The position numbers were made by a program, and so were the translations under genes. A stretch of 64,000 nucleotides of DNA from Legionella rowbothamii. Lineage in GTDB: Bacteria; Pseudomonadota; Gammaproteobacteria; Legionellales; Legionellaceae. The notes below the pieces were generated by a model. That model was not told the DNA's origin, ran no database searches, and was given only the letters and a program-made list of their open reading frames with translations. Shown piece by piece: positions 8,234 through 20,768 of this stretch (its first letter is position 1; each line of letters starts with the position of its first letter). The stretch covers positions 1-64,000 of the forward strand of contig NZ_CAAAIM010000010.1 of NCBI RefSeq assembly GCF_900639985.1. The letters run 5' to 3'.

Positions 8234-9016
8234 TTACTCCATGAACCATCCATGACTGACAATAAGAGATTGTCCGGTTAACGCATTAGATTCAAATGAT
8301 GCAAAAAATAAAGCAGTTTGAGCTACATCATCGGTGGTAGTAAATTGGCCATCAACGGTATCTTTAAGCATTACCTTTTTAATGACCTCGTCTTCACTGA
8401 TACCTAGTTCTTTAGCTTGTTCTGGAATTTGTTTATCAACCAGAGGAGTGCGGACAAATCCAGGGCAAATAATATTAGCTCTCACGTTGTGAGCCGCACC
8501 TTCTTTAGCGACTACTTGACATAAACCAATCAAACCATGTTTTGCTGTAACATAAGGTGCTTTAAGAACAGAGGCTTCTTTAGAATAAACAGATCCCATA
8601 TAAATAATGCTTCCACCTTTACCTGAAGCATACATATATTTTAGAGCCGCACGAGTCGTTAAGAAGGCACCATCTAAATGAATGGCTAGCATTTTTTTCC
8701 AATCGGAGAAGGCTAATTTATCGATTGATTCTATGATTTGAATTCCTGCATTGCTGACCAGAATATCCACTGCGCCAAACTGTTTTACGACGGCATCAAC
8801 ACCTTCATTGACCTGTTGTTCGTCAGTGACATTCATGGTTACTGCCATAGCCTGTCCACCTTGGGATTTTATTTCGTCAACAACACCATGTGCTGCATCC
8901 AAATTGAAATCAGCAATAGCAACTTTGGCGCCTTCTTTGGCATATACCAAAGCGATTTCTTTACCTATTCCACTGGCAGCGCCTGTAACTATGGCTGTTT
9001 TATTTTTTAATCTCAT
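8234..9016 (-). CDS. bdhA: 3-hydroxybutyrate dehydrogenase
   Basis: A 260-residue short-chain dehydrogenase/reductase that oxidises D-3-hydroxybutyrate to acetoacetate with NAD+, the cytosolic last step of polyhydroxybutyrate use. Visible motifs are the cofactor glycine motif TGAASGIG (11-18), the structural NAG (89-91) and the catalytic triad Ser142, Tyr155, Lys159. A C-terminal extension including [11 protein letters not shown] is typical of BdhA rather than of acetoacetyl-CoA reductases. I start at the ATG at 9014-9016, preceded by GGGAG, which gives the usual length; the frame extends 12 codons further without a ribosome site. It lies in a cargo block with phbB and a patatin lipase on the same strand. 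Confidence 0.88.
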   Translation of the reverse strand: MRLKNKTAIVTGAASGIGKEIALVYAKEGAKVAIADFNLDAAHGVVDEIKSQGGQAMAVTMNVTDEQQVNEGVDAVVKQFGAVDILVSNAGIQIIESIDKLAFSDWKKMLAIHLDGAFLTTRAALKYMYASGKGGSIIYMGSVYSKEASVLKAPYVTAKHGLIGLCQVVAKEGAAHNVRANIICPGFVRTPLVDKQIPEQAKELGISEDEVIKKVMLKDTVDGQFTTTDDVAQTALFFASFESNALTGQSLIVSHGWFME

Positions 9017-9060
9017 GAGTACACTCCCTGTAACTACATCGGTTTTTTTCAAAAAAGACA

Positions 9061-9086
9061 GCTAGGCTGCGTTAACGCCGCCTAGC
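9061..9086 (-). terminator. Near-perfect palindrome, likely phbB terminator
   Basis: The arms GCTAGGC (9061-9067) and GCCTAGC (9080-9086) flank GCGTTAACGC; only one base pair of the 26-bp palindrome is mismatched. On the minus strand, in the direction of phbB, it is followed by TGTCTTTTTT. It therefore looks like an intrinsic terminator between phbB and bdhA. It lies 45 bases before the bdhA start, so bdhA probably has its own promoter or depends on readthrough. Confidence 0.65.
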
Positions 9087-9193
9087 GTTTGGAACGTCAT
9101 CTGACTTTATCTTCGCCTTGATGAATAGGTTGAATCGCTTACCCGCAGGCCTACGCTCCGGAGTTTTTCTAAATATTCGCGCGCGCATGGTGC

Positions 9194-9937
9194 TTACATG
9201 TATTGACCACCATTGATATCAAAGTTTGCCCCTGTAATGAAACCACTTTGTTCATCAGCAAGAAAAGTAACTAATCGAGCGACTTCTTGGGGAATTCCTA
9301 AGCGTCCCACTGGAATTTGAGCGATGATAGAATTTAAAATATCTTCCTTTATGGATGCAAGCATTTCAGTTTTAATATAACCGGGTGAGATTGTATTCAC
9401 CGTAATCTCTTTTTTAGCTACTTCTTGGGCTAAGCTTTTAGTAAATCCATAAAGTGCTGATTTACTTGCTGAATAATTGCACTGCCCGAACTGCCCTTTA
9501 CGGCCATTGATGGAAGAAATAGTAATAATGCGACCGTACTTATTATCCAACATAGTGGGTAATACCGTTTTTGTCATATTAAAAACACTATTTAAATTCG
9601 CATTAATCACATCATGCCATTGTTCTGGAGACATTTTTTTTAATGTTGCATCATTGGTAACGCCTGCATTGTTGACTAGCACATCGATTGTACCGTATTT
9701 TTCTATGACCAAATCCGTTAAGTGTTCACAGTCTTTGAATTAAGAACTATCCGCATAAGCAATATCAATCTCAAATCCTTGAGCTACTTGTTGCGCTTGC
9801 CAAGCTCTTGCTAAATCGTGATCACCATTTTTGAAATAACAGGCAACTACTTGATAATTCAATTGATGCATCTCTTGACAGATAGTTGTTCCAATACCTC
9901 CTGTCCCACCTGTTACTAAAGCAACTCGTTTATTCAT
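9194..9937 (-). pseudogene. phbB: Acetoacetyl-CoA reductase interrupted by an in-frame stop
   Basis: An SDR-family NADPH acetoacetyl-CoA reductase (second step of polyhydroxybutyrate synthesis), about 247 codons long but broken by a TAA at 9740-9742 (codon 66). The frame is the same on both sides, so this is a nonsense change rather than a frameshift; TCA to TAA would explain it. The first part carries VTGGTGGIG for the cofactor, the second part NNAG, the catalytic Ser (TISSIN) and YSASK. AGGAG lies seven bases before the ATG. The 65-residue first part cannot work alone; a second fragment could start at a TTG after the stop but would lack the cofactor loop. A sequencing error is possible. Confidence 0.85.
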
Positions 9938-10038
9938 TTGTATTCCTCCTTGAATTTTCTTTACCTTAAAAGTAAATTGATTGTTTTGTAATGAACTAAA
10001 GATTTATTTGTAGAGATAAATAGGGTACTAATTAGTGA

Positions 10039-10245
10039 CTAAATGAGTTCAACTTCTTCTGCTTGCAGACCTTTTTGTCCTTTACCTGCTTTAAACAGAA
10101 CATTTGCACTTTCTGGCAAGGTTTTAAAACCACTGCTTTGTATGGCACTGAAATGAACAAAATAATCTTTGCCACTACTTTCAATAAAGCCAAAGCCTTT
10201 GCTTTCATTAAACCATTTTACCTTACCACGAATTTTGTCTGTCAT
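10039..10245 (-). CDS. cspA: Cold-shock domain protein
   Basis: A 68-residue single-stranded nucleic-acid-binding protein of the CspA family, acting in the cytoplasm as an RNA chaperone. RNP1 is KGFGFI (16-21) and RNP2 is YFVHFS (28-33), and the length is that of a lone cold-shock domain. GGA lies nine bases before the ATG. The intergenic region upstream (10246-10389) contains a palindrome TGGTG-N5-CACCA at 10323-10337. It may help cargo expression after transfer or under stress, but nothing in the sequence tests that. Confidence 0.93.
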   Translation of the reverse strand: MTDKIRGKVKWFNESKGFGFIESSGKDYFVHFSAIQSSGFKTLPESANVLFKAGKGQKGLQAEEVELI

Positions 10246-10389
10246 TTTGGGGTCCTTTTTGAGTCATTGAAAATCTGTACTAGTTTTATGCTGGATGATT
10301 CATGATGTCAATAGCCGCTAAGTGGTGCATTACACCATGAAAGTGGCTAATGGTGATTCACGAACCATTAATTCTTAAGATGAAGCATG

Positions 10390-10863
10390 TCATTTAAATA
10401 TAAAGGATATTTGACCTCCCCGCTCAAGTGTTGCATCTTTTATAGACGTAATGTGTTCTAAGCCATGCTGTACTCTCAATGCTTGTAAAATATCATGCGG
10501 AGTCAGGCGACAAGAGCGAATATTCTTTTCAATGTATTTTCCGTTTTTAACAAGACCGATTTTCTCGCCTTTAATGTAGGTACCAAGCCAATGACTTTTA
10601 TAGGATAAATAAGCTAAAAATCGATGGATGGCTACGATGAGCGCACAAACTATCATTGAGGGAAGGAGGGGAATATTATTGACAATAGCTTCTCCTAGTA
10701 TTGCACCAAGAATAATATAAATTATAAAATCTAAAGAAGAGTGATTACCAAATAGTCGGGCTGAATTCGCTCTAAAGAGAACTATCGCATAGAGGGTGAT
10801 AATGATCCCTCTGAAATAAAGCCTATAATCAAACACCTCGCTCCAACCAAAAAGGTTATCCAT
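10390..10863 (-). CDS. DUF421 (YetF-like) membrane protein
   Basis: A 157-residue protein of the YetF/YrbG (DUF421) family. Three hydrophobic segments lie in the first 90 residues, followed by a soluble domain with the family features KNGKYIEKNIRSCRLTPHDILQALR. The biochemical role of the family is not established; it is often linked to stress or spore-related membranes. It is somewhat short at the C-terminus but looks complete. GGA lies before the ATG at 10861-10863. It is on the same strand as the neighbouring patatin and cspA genes. Confidence 0.82.
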   Translation of the reverse strand: MDNLFGWSEVFDYRLYFRGIIITLYAIVLFRANSARLFGNHSSLDFIIYIILGAILGEAIVNNIPLLPSMIVCALIVAIHRFLAYLSYKSHWLGTYIKGEKIGLVKNGKYIEKNIRSCRLTPHDILQALRVQHGLEHITSIKDATLERGGQISFIFK

Positions 10864-11166
10864 ACTATTCCATTTAAATTAATTAACTTGGATGATAAGT
10901 TTATTGTCCCTGTTACGATTATACGTGACAATCATTCTTTAGGTTGACATCTAGTTATTTCTAATTTTATTACGATAAATTAATCAAAGAGATTGCTCTG
11001 AGTATCTGATTAAAAATGTGCCCTAATCCGTGTGATATACACGGTAATAGAACTGTTGGGATTCGTACCACCAACGACGCGCAGCCATTACAAAACCCTA
11101 TGGAAAAAACCAATATCCGGTGGGTGATGTGATACATCATGCCCCCAATTTTTAATTCTTTAAGAT
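10864..11166. other. Intergenic region with palindrome and possible 21-residue ORF
   Basis: About 300 bases upstream of the DUF421 gene. It holds a 15-bp near-palindrome TGATGTGATACATCA (11125-11139), which recurs as a perfect palindrome before the CDF exporter at 24723. A minus-strand micro-ORF of 21 codons at 11023-11088 starts MAARRWWYES and has AGGG about eight bases upstream. I cannot tell whether it is translated. Confidence 0.4.
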
Positions 11167-12348
11167 TTATACTGTTCTTGATAAATCAAAGGTTAATACT
11201 CCTTCTTCATGACTTGGACGCTTAAAAATTTGGGGGTATTGCAGCGTTCTCACCGTGTCTGCATAACCCGCGTTCCAATGTTCTCTCATGGTGAAAAGAG
11301 CGAATTCATAATCTTTGGAATGTCCTTCAGATTGTTTTGGGCGGTGAATCAATTGCACAATATTATATACTTTGTGATCCGCTATTTCTTTAAGAAGGGA
11401 CGCTTCTTTGCCTTCAGATAAATGAGGCGGTAATTTGGAAAGCAGGCTGGCAAGTGTGCAGCGAATACTTTGGAGTCTTTGGAAATGAAAAGTACTGGCA
11501 CGTGTCCTGCTGGAATATTGGATTTCTTTTTGGCGTGTCATGGTCTCGGCAATAGAACGTGGTAGTGTGCCTTGAGCATTCCAAAGATCTACTTGAAAGG
11601 CAAGAGTATCCTGGCGCGTCTCACCTTCAACTACCCACTCTAGCGGAGTATTAGAAATCAACCCCCCATCCCAATAGAATTCCCCATCAATTTCAGTGGC
11701 GGCAAAACCTGGGGGTAGGGATGCGCTTGCTATGACATGCTCAGGACGAATAGTGTGCGTTGTATTATCAAAATAGATGAAATTGCCAGAGGTTACATTG
11801 ACAGCTCCTACACTAAAGCGAATCGGTTCATTATTAATCCTGTCAAAGTCTACAAAACGTTCTAACGTGGTTTTAAGAGGGTTAAGATCATAAAAACTTG
11901 TAGCCTCAATGGTTCCATCGGGGTAAAAAAAAGGGGCGGGATTGCGAGGGGTGAAGAAATTAGGCACCCCATTCATTAAACTTGACCAGGCACTCGTCTG
12001 ATTGAACAGGTTACGCCCTAGGATATTGGTGGAAGTTATTGGAGCAAATACACTTGACCAATCGAGTAAAGGATTCGCACAGAGATGTTCCCAAAATAGT
12101 TTAAGTTGTGCGACCCTATTATTGATTGGGTTGCCTGCTATAATTGCGGCATTAATAGCACCGATTGAAATACCTGCTACCCAGTCAGGAAGGAGATCAA
12201 CCTCGGCAAGAGCTTCATAGACTCCTGCTTGATAGGAACCTAAAGCGCCTCCTCCTTGTAAAACAAGTGCAATACACTCAAAGGGTGGCCGTTTTATCGT
12301 GTATGGTGACTTTTTTAGCTGTGACGCGCTCTGTCTTTTGCTTTTCAA
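11167..12348 (-). CDS. Patatin-like phospholipase
   Basis: A 393-residue patatin-family acyl hydrolase. The oxyanion motif is GGGALGSYQAG (32-42), the nucleophile is Ser61 in GISIG (59-63) and the catalytic aspartate is D227 in DGG, so the Ser-Asp dyad is intact. About 110 residues after the catalytic domain correspond to the DUF3734-type C-terminal region found in proteins encoded beside bdhA in other proteobacteria. No signal peptide is seen, so it is probably cytosolic or translocated by another system. The start is a TTG with AGGGG upstream. The context (bdhA, phbB) suggests lipid or polyhydroxybutyrate turnover, but patatins are also common virulence effectors. Confidence 0.9.
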   Translation of the reverse strand: MKSKRQSASQLKKSPYTIKRPPFECIALVLQGGGALGSYQAGVYEALAEVDLLPDWVAGISIGAINAAIIAGNPINNRVAQLKLFWEHLCANPLLDWSSVFAPITSTNILGRNLFNQTSAWSSLMNGVPNFFTPRNPAPFFYPDGTIEATSFYDLNPLKTTLERFVDFDRINNEPIRFSVGAVNVTSGNFIYFDNTTHTIRPEHVIASASLPPGFAATEIDGEFYWDGGLISNTPLEWVVEGETRQDTLAFQVDLWNAQGTLPRSIAETMTRQKEIQYSSRTRASTFHFQRLQSIRCTLASLLSKLPPHLSEGKEASLLKEIADHKVYNIVQLIHRPKQSEGHSKDYEFALFTMREHWNAGYADTVRTLQYPQIFKRPSHEEGVLTFDLSRTV

Positions 12349-12617
12349 AGAATGCCCCTATCTTGAAAAATTCATTTACGGATTTAGTGTACCTATATTA
12401 AATACTAAGATAGGCATTATTGATGAATTAGGCAACTTGCTCCTGACATTGAATGAACTATTAAGTGGGTGGTGCTCTAGAAATCTATTATCGTTTAGTG
12501 TCGAACACATTAATTGGCGTTCTTTTACAGAATCCTAAATGCGTTCCTGGTCATTTAACAAATCAGAATTAATTTTGTGCGGGATGATGCATTATGTCAA
12601 TAGGGATTACGTTGTTA

Positions 12618-13394
12618 TCATTTCATCTCTCGAAGGAGAAAAAGACTCACATCATCCATGGTTTCATGCCCCTCTCTAAACGGTTTTTCTAATACTCTGA
12701 TGAGACGTCCGATATAGAGGAAGAAATAAGCAATGAAGCCAAAAAGTATAAATGATTCTGGAGAACCTTCAGTTTTTAAGAACAAAAGAAACAAGGTGAG
12801 AAAACCTATTAAGGATTCTGCCAAAATATGGACGGATGGTATAAATTGAGTTCTTTGAATTTGATAGATACGTAGGATAATACGGCGCAAGGTTCCTTGT
12901 TCCATTTTTAAACGCACAACAAAATTAGGTGGCATACCTAATTGTTCCATGGAATCAAACGAGGATGCCAGTTGATTGATTGAACTTAGACAAGGATCTA
13001 AGTCGTGATGATCTCCATCATGATCGATCCCTTTAAAAAAAAGCTGCACTATTTTTCTAGTAGTGTTATGAATTTTTTTTAAATCAAACTCATTATTCTT
13101 TTGATGAAAAAGAGTCGCTTCTTCTAATATATTTTCAAGAGTGGCTCTGATTTCTGCTGGAAATTTTTCGGCTTCTTTAAAGTCTGCCAAAATGCCAGCG
13201 AGCAAAATACTAATAATAAAAATGGCACCGGCCATCGTACTTGTAAAAAGAAGACTCACGCCTAAAAATTCTAAATTGAAGCGATGAATAAAAAATTTCG
13301 TGATGATCAATAAAATCATTAGGGGCACAACCCAAAAACAGATATGAAATTTTTTGAACCCGTTGTTTTTCTTTTGATGTTTATGGCTCTTCAT
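12618..13394 (-). CDS. Membrane protein of unknown function (bestrophin/DUF4239-like layout)
   Basis: A 258-residue protein with two hydrophobic segments near the N-terminus (about 20-70), a soluble helical stretch with an HDGDHHDLD cluster (about 125-135), and two more hydrophobic segments near the C-terminus (about 185-235). This layout resembles bestrophin-like or DUF4239 membrane proteins, but I see no diagnostic motif. The His/Asp cluster might bind metal. A conserved-looking FPAEIRATLENILEEA follows the second membrane segment. It is a minus-strand gene, 120 bases downstream of the next gene in the same direction. Function unknown. Confidence 0.7.
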   Translation of the reverse strand: MKSHKHQKKNNGFKKFHICFWVVPLMILLIITKFFIHRFNLEFLGVSLLFTSTMAGAIFIISILLAGILADFKEAEKFPAEIRATLENILEEATLFHQKNNEFDLKKIHNTTRKIVQLFFKGIDHDGDHHDLDPCLSSINQLASSFDSMEQLGMPPNFVVRLKMEQGTLRRIILRIYQIQRTQFIPSVHILAESLIGFLTLFLLFLKTEGSPESFILFGFIAYFFLYIGRLIRVLEKPFREGHETMDDVSLFLLREMK

Positions 13395-13528
13395 AACCGA
13401 TCATCCCTTGCTCATTTTTTAGTAAATTAAATACATCATTATCCCTAAAATCACTATACAGTGCTTTGATATAGATTCAATTCATTAATTCATTGCGTCT
13501 GCTCCACCAAAAAAGTAGTTACAGGATA

Positions 13529-13984
13529 TTATTGGGAATGTTTTTTAATGGAGTAATAAGTGTGAAGTTCATCTATAAGACTTTGTAGTTTTTTATATTG
13601 AGCTTGAGTTATATCGTAGTCATTCACATCGCTGCTGGCATCCATCCGAGTGGCCAGTTTTTTAATAGAAGCAATATGGTTTTGAAGCATCTTTAATTGT
13701 TCTGGTGATAAATGTTGGCTTAATTTAGGTAGTGCTTTTACCAATTTAAGAACAGCAAAAACATGATAATGCACTTCACTTAACTGCTTGTTCTCAAGCA
13801 TTTTATAAAGAGCCACGTTGTATTCATCTATTTCTTGAAAAATTTCTGGAATGGTTTTAGGAATAACCACTTGCGACACGGGATGCTCACTGGCAAAGGC
13901 TAAAGATATAAAGAATATAAAAAGAAAAATAATTTTAGCACTTTGTCTCACTCGCATGTTTCGTATTAAACATCTTATATTCAT
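13529..13984 (-). CDS. Secreted helical protein, unknown
   Basis: A 151-residue protein with an N-terminal signal sequence: a basic start, a hydrophobic core around FLFIFFISLAF, and a likely cleavage after the alanine near residue 31. The mature part is entirely helical in character, without cysteines or recognisable motifs. GAGG lies five bases before the ATG. It precedes no obvious partner, but three consecutive minus-strand genes here (this one, a small lipoprotein and a periplasmic binding protein) are all envelope-directed. Function unknown. Confidence 0.65.
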   Translation of the reverse strand: MNIRCLIRNMRVRQSAKIIFLFIFFISLAFASEHPVSQVVIPKTIPEIFQEIDEYNVALYKMLENKQLSEVHYHVFAVLKLVKALPKLSQHLSPEQLKMLQNHIASIKKLATRMDASSDVNDYDITQAQYKKLQSLIDELHTYYSIKKHSQ

Positions 13985-14023
13985 CGGCGCCTCATCTAAA
14001 GGATAACTACATCTTATTTAATA

Positions 14024-14176
14024 TTAATGCCGCCCTGGGTGTCCTGATGGGCGGTAACCTCCTCCTGGGTTCTTCTTATGTGTGTGTGTATCTTCAGTTG
14101 TTGAAGTACAAGAGGATAGAATCATTAGAACTAAAATTAGGGTACTTATTTTATTTAAGATCTTAAAAAATAGCAT
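14024..14176 (-). CDS. Small lipoprotein
   Basis: A 50-residue predicted lipoprotein. The signal peptide ends in the lipobox LSSC (Cys23). The mature part is only 28 residues: a Thr/His stretch (EDTHTHKK) and a Gly/Pro/Arg-rich tail ending in GHPGRH. AAGGACAG precedes the ATG at 14174-14176. A second lipoprotein with a Gly/His-rich tail lies at 24306, so the two may be related in type. The His residues could bind metal, fitting the efflux operon nearby, but that is speculation. Confidence 0.6.
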   Translation of the reverse strand: MLFFKILNKISTLILVLMILSSCTSTTEDTHTHKKNPGGGYRPSGHPGRH

Positions 14177-14215
14177 GGGGCTGTCCTTAGTCGTTTAATA
14201 ATTCCTTTCAAAGAA

Positions 14216-14950
14216 TCAGTGTGTTGGAATGGTATGAAAATATTTCTTATATAAAGTAATATAAATGTCATTATTGGTTAATTTTTGAAGCGCTTTATTA
14301 ACTCTTTTAATGAGTGGCACAGAGTCATTTTTAGCCATAATTCCATAGCCTGTCCCTATGAGTAAGGGTTCGCCAATTCCTATAAAAGAGTGTTGATTAT
14401 TAATAATCCAATAGTCTGCGGAAAAATCATCCATTAAAATACCATCCACTTCATTACCGTTCAATGCACTAATTAATTGGTCTGTTGTAGGATATTCTGT
14501 AATGGATATGCCTGGCAATTTAAGAGTTATCCATTGTTTAAAAATACTTCCTTGTATGACGCCCACATTTTTTTTATTGAAATCGTCCAGCGAGGTGATT
14601 GCGTTTTTTGATGTTGTAATAAAACGTGCGTTACTTACTAAATAGGGAAGACTAAACGTAAACTGTTTTTGGCGCTCATCGGTTATGATAATTGCAGCAA
14701 TCGCTAAATCGATGGTTCCTTTATTTAATTGTGTAAAGAGTTGATTAAAGGGCATGGGTTTAAACTGGCATTGGGCCTTCATTTCAGTACATAGACTGCT
14801 CATAAGCTCTATATCAAAACCAAAATAATGATCCTTACCCGCACGAACAGTAAATGGGGGATCATAAGATACAATTCCTACCGTCAAGGGTTTAGCGATT
14901 ATGAGAGAGGTATGTATCAAAAGAATTAAGCCTATAAAACGAATCAACAT
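14216..14950 (-). CDS. Periplasmic amino-acid-type substrate-binding protein
   Basis: A 244-residue family-3 solute-binding protein. It has a signal peptide (about 1-19), then the two-lobe fold with the marks GIVSYDPPF, YFGFDIELM (SBP family signature), GTIDLAIAAI..T.ER and FSLPYL. No permease or ATPase gene lies nearby, so it may work with a chromosomal ABC importer or act as a sensor domain. It is transcribed away from czcCBA, with which it shares a 162-base divergent intergenic region. The ribosome site is weak. Confidence 0.85.
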   Translation of the reverse strand: MLIRFIGLILLIHTSLIIAKPLTVGIVSYDPPFTVRAGKDHYFGFDIELMSSLCTEMKAQCQFKPMPFNQLFTQLNKGTIDLAIAAIIITDERQKQFTFSLPYLVSNARFITTSKNAITSLDDFNKKNVGVIQGSIFKQWITLKLPGISITEYPTTDQLISALNGNEVDGILMDDFSADYWIINNQHSFIGIGEPLLIGTGYGIMAKNDSVPLIKRVNKALQKLTNNDIYITLYKKYFHTIPTH

Positions 14951-15044
14951 AACAGAATCACTTATAATAAAGCATTAATTTGTATGTGTTTTAACATGTA
15001 TCCCCAAGTTTTTAAATGATTTTTAAGAATAAATCACAGGGGTG

Positions 15045-15050
15045 TATAAT
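15045..15050 (+). promoter_or_regulatory. Candidate -10 box for czcCBA
   Basis: A perfect TATAAT at 15045-15050 lies 63 bases before the czcC start in the divergent intergenic region. The expected -35 position (15022-15027, TTTAAG) is poor, which would fit an activator-dependent promoter. No clear operator is visible to me. Confidence 0.4.
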
Positions 15051-15112
15051 TAATCTATTTAAGGGTAAACTTAAAAAGAGCTTGTTATTACAGATATGAT
15101 TGAAGGTAAGGG

Positions 15113-16360
15113 ATGCTTTATTTTATAAGAATGATACTGACGGTTTTATTCATCTTCGTTTTCAGCGAGGTGATGGCCGCTAACCCACTTACATTTAAAG
15201 AAGCATTAAATGAAGCCTATCAAAACAACCCTGAACTACAAGCAGAAATTGACAAAGCCCATGCCATGCGTGGTTACTTCATCCAAAGCGGTCTTTACCC
15301 TAATCCCCAAGTTACCTTAACCGCAGAAAACTTTGGTGGTTCAGGTTCTTATTCAAGCTATGAAGCCGCAGAAACCACAGCTTCTATTACCCAACCCATT
15401 CCTTTAGGAAACCGCTTATATTATCAACAAAGAGCTACTTACGGTGATTACCTTGCATCTCTAGCACAAATTCAGGTCTATAAGGCAACGTTATACATTA
15501 ACGTAGGAACAGCTTATGTAGATGCCTTGTATGCAGGTCAGTGGCATGAGGTTACAAAAAAATTGACTCGTGTCAACGAAGATATCGTAGCCGCTATTGA
15601 TAGACGGGTAAAAGCAGGCGCTGGCGCGGAACTGGATTTACGGTTAGCACAAGTGCGACTCGGTGATGCACGCATTCAACAGAAAAAAGCAGGTCAAGAC
15701 ACACTGGCTCAGCGCGCCAAATTATCGCGCCTTTTGGGTGATGGTTTGCGAGAAGACCGTCGTTTAGTCGATAAAGGACTTCCTGATGTGGCATTGAAAT
15801 GGTCTGAGTTAATTAAGAAACTGCCGCAAAGCCCGCAATTACAACAAGTACAAATCCAATTACAAGCCAAGCGTGCTACCATCACTGCCGTTAAAAAGGC
15901 CGTATGGCCTGACTTAAATGTGCAATTGGGTGGACGACATTTTGAAGACGACGGTTCTAATGCGGTGGTTGCTTCAGTTAATGCTGAGGTGCCGGTGTAC
16001 AATAGAAATCAAGGAAAAATTCTCACGGCCGAAGCCCAATACACGCAGACTGCACATCTGTATCAAGGCACCCGCCTTGATGTGAGACAAAATGTTTATA
16101 CCGCCTTCTTGCAAGCTCAACAGAGCCAATATGAAGCTAATTTGGTAACTAATTCCCTGCTTCCTTTGGCGCGTAAATCGATTGGATTAGCCCAAGAAGG
16201 CTATAAAATGGGGCGTTACACCTACCTTGAATTATCACTTTCTTTAAACACTTTGTTTGAAGAGGAGCGCCATTATCAACAAGCTCATGCAGATTACCAT
16301 AAAACCTTAATCCAGCTCACAGGACTCTTGGGATTACATCCCACTAAGGAGAGTAAATGA
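15113..16360 (+). CDS. czcC: Outer-membrane factor of a metal efflux RND system (CzcC/HelC)
   Basis: A 415-residue TolC-family outer-membrane channel for a tripartite heavy-metal exporter. It has a signal peptide (about 1-22, ending in VMA-AN) and then the two repeated OEP halves: FKEALNEAYQNNPELQAE opens the first, and the second ends with YKMGRYTYLELSLSLNTL, a typical helix region. GAAGG precedes the ATG. It is the first gene of a three-gene operon; its stop overlaps the czcB start (ATGA). The CzcC/HelC identity follows from the HME-type pump encoded downstream. Confidence 0.9.
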   Translation: MLYFIRMILTVLFIFVFSEVMAANPLTFKEALNEAYQNNPELQAEIDKAHAMRGYFIQSGLYPNPQVTLTAENFGGSGSYSSYEAAETTASITQPIPLGNRLYYQQRATYGDYLASLAQIQVYKATLYINVGTAYVDALYAGQWHEVTKKLTRVNEDIVAAIDRRVKAGAGAELDLRLAQVRLGDARIQQKKAGQDTLAQRAKLSRLLGDGLREDRRLVDKGLPDVALKWSELIKKLPQSPQLQQVQIQLQAKRATITAVKKAVWPDLNVQLGGRHFEDDGSNAVVASVNAEVPVYNRNQGKILTAEAQYTQTAHLYQGTRLDVRQNVYTAFLQAQQSQYEANLVTNSLLPLARKSIGLAQEGYKMGRYTYLELSLSLNTLFEEERHYQQAHADYHKTLIQLTGLLGLHPTKESK

Positions 16361-17607
16361 ACCGACTACTATTTAAATCTTTTTTTATGCTCATCATTCT
16401 TTTGGTAAGTTTTAGTTTTATGTCAGGTTGCTCTAATGAATCTAATGTGCCTCAGGAGGAGAAGAAAGAAGAGCCAATAGAGAAGGGGCCAGCCGGCGGC
16501 CGTTTACTTAAAAAAGGAGCGCTAAGTCTTGAGCTTCAGTTATTTAATCGTGGCATGCCTCCTCATTTTCGCGCCTATATTTATCAAAACGATACGATAA
16601 TTTCCCCAAACCAAGCCCAGCTTACGGTACAACTAACCCGTTTTAATCAGAAAAAAGAAGACATTACGTTTATTCCTGTTGAAGACTATTTGCAAAGTAA
16701 TCAAGTGATTCAAGAGCCCCATTCGTTTGATGTCTCCGTTAAATTAGTGTTATCGGGGCAATCGTATGAATGGAATTACGCAAGCTATGAAGGTCGCGTG
16801 AAACTGCTGCCAGCAACACTTAAAGCTGCGGACATTCAAACGGAAACCGCAAAAAGTCAGATTATAAAAACCCAGATAAAAGTAGTAGGGAAAATAGTTC
16901 CTAATCGAGATACGATGGCGCCTATTTATGCGCGTTATGCGGGCATTATCAAATCGATGAATAAGTATTTAGGCGAAGAAGTCACTAAAGGTGAACCGCT
17001 GGTGACTATTGAAAGCAATGAAAGCTTACAAAACTATACGATTAACGCGCCTATTACCGGCACCATCGTCCAAAAATATGTAACTAATGGTGAGTTGGCA
17101 CAAACCACCAAACCTATTTATGATGTTGCGAATTTAAGTAATGTTTGGGCTGATTTTAGTCTATACCGTAAAGATGCACCGTTGGTGAAACAAGGCATGA
17201 CTATTCGGGTAACAGGCGATGAAGGCAAACCTAATTCGAACAGTACTATATCCTATATAGCTCCTCTTGGCATTGAGGACAGTCAGACCACATTGGCACG
17301 TGCCGTTTTACTCAATGAGAAGCGTCTTTGGTTGCCGGGCATGTACGTTAATGGGGAAATTATTATCAAAGAAAAAACAGTACCTGTCGCTGTACTTCTT
17401 TCAGCCACTCAACGTATTGGTGACCAAGACTTAGTCTATGTACAACAAGGTGATTATTTTGAAGCAACCCCAGTGGTTCTTGGGCAAAAGGATTCACAAT
17501 GGGGTGAGGTGATATCAGGACTGGAGGCCGGGCAGAAGTATGTCACTCAAAACAGTTTCTATATTAAAGCGGAGCTTGGCAAGGAAGGCGCAAGCCATGA
17601 CGACTAA
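16357..17607 (+). CDS. czcB: Periplasmic adaptor of metal efflux RND system (CzcB/HelB)
   Basis: A 416-residue membrane-fusion protein linking the inner-membrane pump to the outer-membrane channel. The N-terminus is a lipoprotein-type signal ending in MSGC (near residue 24). An N-terminal domain typical of the CzcB/HelB subgroup (about 40-150) is followed by the lipoyl-like domain (YLGEEVTKGEPLVTIES), the beta-barrel part, and the C-terminal domain with GLEAGQKYV. There is no His-rich metal-binding tail. It overlaps czcC by four bases and precedes czcA by nine. Confidence 0.9.
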   Translation: MNRLLFKSFFMLIILLVSFSFMSGCSNESNVPQEEKKEEPIEKGPAGGRLLKKGALSLELQLFNRGMPPHFRAYIYQNDTIISPNQAQLTVQLTRFNQKKEDITFIPVEDYLQSNQVIQEPHSFDVSVKLVLSGQSYEWNYASYEGRVKLLPATLKAADIQTETAKSQIIKTQIKVVGKIVPNRDTMAPIYARYAGIIKSMNKYLGEEVTKGEPLVTIESNESLQNYTINAPITGTIVQKYVTNGELAQTTKPIYDVANLSNVWADFSLYRKDAPLVKQGMTIRVTGDEGKPNSNSTISYIAPLGIEDSQTTLARAVLLNEKRLWLPGMYVNGEIIIKEKTVPVAVLLSATQRIGDQDLVYVQQGDYFEATPVVLGQKDSQWGEVISGLEAGQKYVTQNSFYIKAELGKEGASHDD

Positions 17608-17613
17608 GGATAA

Positions 17614-20766
<3,153 letters not shown>

Positions 20767-20768
20767 AT

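Noticed and set aside
12299..12538. 79-codon plus-strand ORF upstream of the patatin gene
   Set aside because: It overlaps the patatin start region on the opposite strand, has no ribosome site and looks like low-complexity translation.
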